This document shows, piece by piece, positions 62,757-64,000 of a stretch of 64,000 bases of DNA. The stretch comes from Rhodobacter maris (GTDB lineage Bacteria; Pseudomonadota; Alphaproteobacteria; Rhodobacterales; Rhodobacteraceae). Numbering within the stretch: the stretch's first letter is position 1; every line of letters begins with the position of its first letter. The translations under genes were made by a program, and so were the position numbers. The stretch is from assembly GCF_900217815.1 (NCBI RefSeq), contig NZ_OBMT01000004.1:62001-126000 (forward strand), read 5' to 3'. A model generated the notes under the pieces. That model was not told the origin of the DNA. It saw nothing but the letters and a program-made list of their open reading frames with translations, and made no database searches.

Positions 62757-64000
62757 TCAGCGCCGCACCCGCAGCATGCCGCCCCCGGCATCGCGCGCGA
62801 GGCGCGCGAAAATCGGCGCAGAGAGCATCGCCACCGCCGCGACCATCCCGAACACCGGGGCGAAATCTGGCGCCTCGAGCACGGCATGCCCGCTCAGCCT
62901 CTGCGTACCCGTCAAACCGAAGGCCGCGAGGGTGATGCCGATCGAGCCCGAAAGCTGTTGCAGAACCGAGGTGAAGGAAGTGGCCGAACTCATCCGCTCG
63001 GCGGGCACCTCCGCATAAGCGATGGCGTTGATCGCGGTGAATTGCAGCGACCAGCCGACCCCGGCAACAAACAGCGGCACCACGATCAGCACCCAGGGTG
63101 TGGTGGCGGTAAACGCGATCGGCAAGAGCATCAGCGCCGAGGAAATCACCGCATTGGCGAGCAGCACGCGGCGAAAGCCGAACCGGTCGAGGATCGGTTT
63201 GGCGACGAATTTCATCGTCATCGCGCCGAGCCCCGAGGCGAAGGTCAGCGCGCCCGACTGGAACGGGGTCATCGCGAAGCCGAGCTGGAAGAGCAGCGGC
63301 AACAGGAACGGCCGCGCCCCGGCGCCGATGCGGAACAGGGTGCCCCCCAGCGCGGCAATACGGAAGGTGGGGATGCGCAGGAGGCCAAGATCGACGAGCG
63401 GTTCCTCGACCCGCCCCGCATGCACGACATAGGCGGCGACAAGCGCGATGCCGCCGAGGGTGAACCCTGCAATCAAGAGCGGCACGGAGAGGTCGAGCCC
63501 CGCCAGTGTCACCCCGGTCAGCAGCGTGCCCAGGCCGGGGCCGAGCAGCAGAAAGCCGCGCAGATCGAAGCGACGCCGGGTCTCGGCGGTGATCTGCGGC
63601 ACGAACAAAGTCACCAGCACGAGGCCGAGCGCGGCGATGGGCAGGTTTATCCAGAAGATCCAGCGCCAGTCCCAATATGTGGTGATGAAGCCGCCCAGAA
63701 GCGGCCCCAGCACCGGCCCGATCAACGCGGGCACGGTAAGCCAGGCGAGCGCATTGACGAGTTCGGCGCGCGGCGTCGTGCGCAGCACGATCAACCGTCC
63801 GACCGGCACCATCATCGACCCGCCGATGCCCTGCAGCACGCGCGCGGCGACCAGCCCGGCCAGCGTATCCGCCGCGCCGCAGGCGATCGAGCCCGCCGCA
63901 AAGACCCCGATGGCGAGGCGAAAGATCGGCCGCGCGCCGAAGCGGTCGGCGGCCCAGCCCGAGGCCGGAATGAAGATGGCGAGCGCCAGCATATAGGAGG
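62757..64000 (-). CDS. MFS drug-type exporter, DHA2 (EmrB/QacA) family, partial
   Basis: Proton-driven exporter. About 413 residues are visible; the N-terminus lies beyond the right edge, since the frame continues upstream of the first Met (reading SYMLALAIFIPASGWAADRF). Visible features: the MFS motif A-like GWAADRFGARPIFRLAIGVF, RVLQGIGGSMMVPVGRLIVL, and the DHA2 motif C region LIGPVLGPLLGGFITTYWDW, with at least 12 membrane segments. The C-terminus is MLRVRR. Substrate unknown. No linked MFP or outer-membrane gene is in view. The gap of 102 bases from the RES gene has no feature I recognise. Confidence 0.93.
   Translation of the reverse strand, partial: SYMLALAIFIPASGWAADRFGARPIFRLAIGVFAAGSIACGAADTLAGLVAARVLQGIGGSMMVPVGRLIVLRTTPRAELVNALAWLTVPALIGPVLGPLLGGFITTYWDWRWIFWINLPIAALGLVLVTLFVPQITAETRRRFDLRGFLLLGPGLGTLLTGVTLAGLDLSVPLLIAGFTLGGIALVAAYVVHAGRVEEPLVDLGLLRIPTFRIAALGGTLFRIGAGARPFLLPLLFQLGFAMTPFQSGALTFASGLGAMTMKFVAKPILDRFGFRRVLLANAVISSALMLLPIAFTATTPWVLIVVPLFVAGVGWSLQFTAINAIAYAEVPAERMSSATSFTSVLQQLSGSIGITLAAFGLTGTQRLSGHAVLEAPDFAPVFGMVAAVAMLSAPIFARLARDAGGGMLRVRR

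Overview
The window is a dense, high-GC stretch of chromosome (roughly two-thirds GC by eye) from an alphaproteobacterium, most likely a Rhodobacter/Paracoccus-type member of the Rhodobacterales. Signs of this are split glyQ/glyS with a DUF6446 gene between them, DUF6476, CarD, UbiK, an NDUFAF7/MidA-type methyltransferase, a SUV3-like helicase, a two-aptamer glycine riboswitch before gcvTHP, and promoters of the type TTGC..-N16-18-TAG..T. Content is mostly core metabolism and housekeeping. No phage, transposase, rRNA operon or CRISPR array was seen.

Layout. 1-3 kb: glyQ-DUF6446-glyS (minus; glyS runs off the left edge and its base composition changes abruptly in the last 100 bases). 3-9 kb: a secreted SPOR-like/peptidoglycan-binding protein with a dead protease domain, pyruvate carboxylase, and a CsbD stress protein. 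9-10.6 kb: two identical tRNA-Gly(GCC) genes and hisBH. 11-13 kb: ackA-fabI. 13-17.4 kb: nucleotide-sugar genes, consisting of a frameshifted phosphomannomutase, manC and ugd. 17.7-21.5 kb: a YbjN-family gene, proC, a CsaA-like gene, a 2-hydroxyacid dehydrogenase and a KAS III. 21.5-27.6 kb: gcvTHP under a glycine riboswitch, and gltX. 28-32 kb: small hypotheticals, a glycosyltransferase-like gene and metY. 32-38 kb: a 1076-residue protein that looks like a GspL/PilM-type and GspC/PilP-type domain joined by a Pro/Ala-rich linker, a Kef-type antiporter, a VOC protein and CarD. 38.6-43 kb: FdxA, an S4 protein, a SUV3-like helicase and a TPR protein. 43-48 kb: SCP2/hydrolase pair, then the Anbu operon (ATP-grasp, alpha-E, transglutaminase, Anbu). 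48-54 kb: a MarR regulator divergent from a membrane protein, pepF, an M19 dipeptidase and a Hint-domain protein. 54-57 kb: lgt-NDUFAF7-like-pgeF, ubiK, DUF6476. 57.4-64 kb: rluD, rpoH, an oxidoreductase, Lrp/trxB, a RES-domain gene and an MFS exporter cut by the right edge.

Most worth a second look: the Anbu proteasome-like operon, the orphan secretion-assembly-like fusion protein, the phosphomannomutase frameshift at a GC-dinucleotide tract, the RES-domain gene coupled to trxB without an antitoxin, the divergent DUF6476/rluD pair whose start regions overlap, and a family of double-hairpin elements at gene ends. All functional calls are from reading the translated sequence; no database search was possible.
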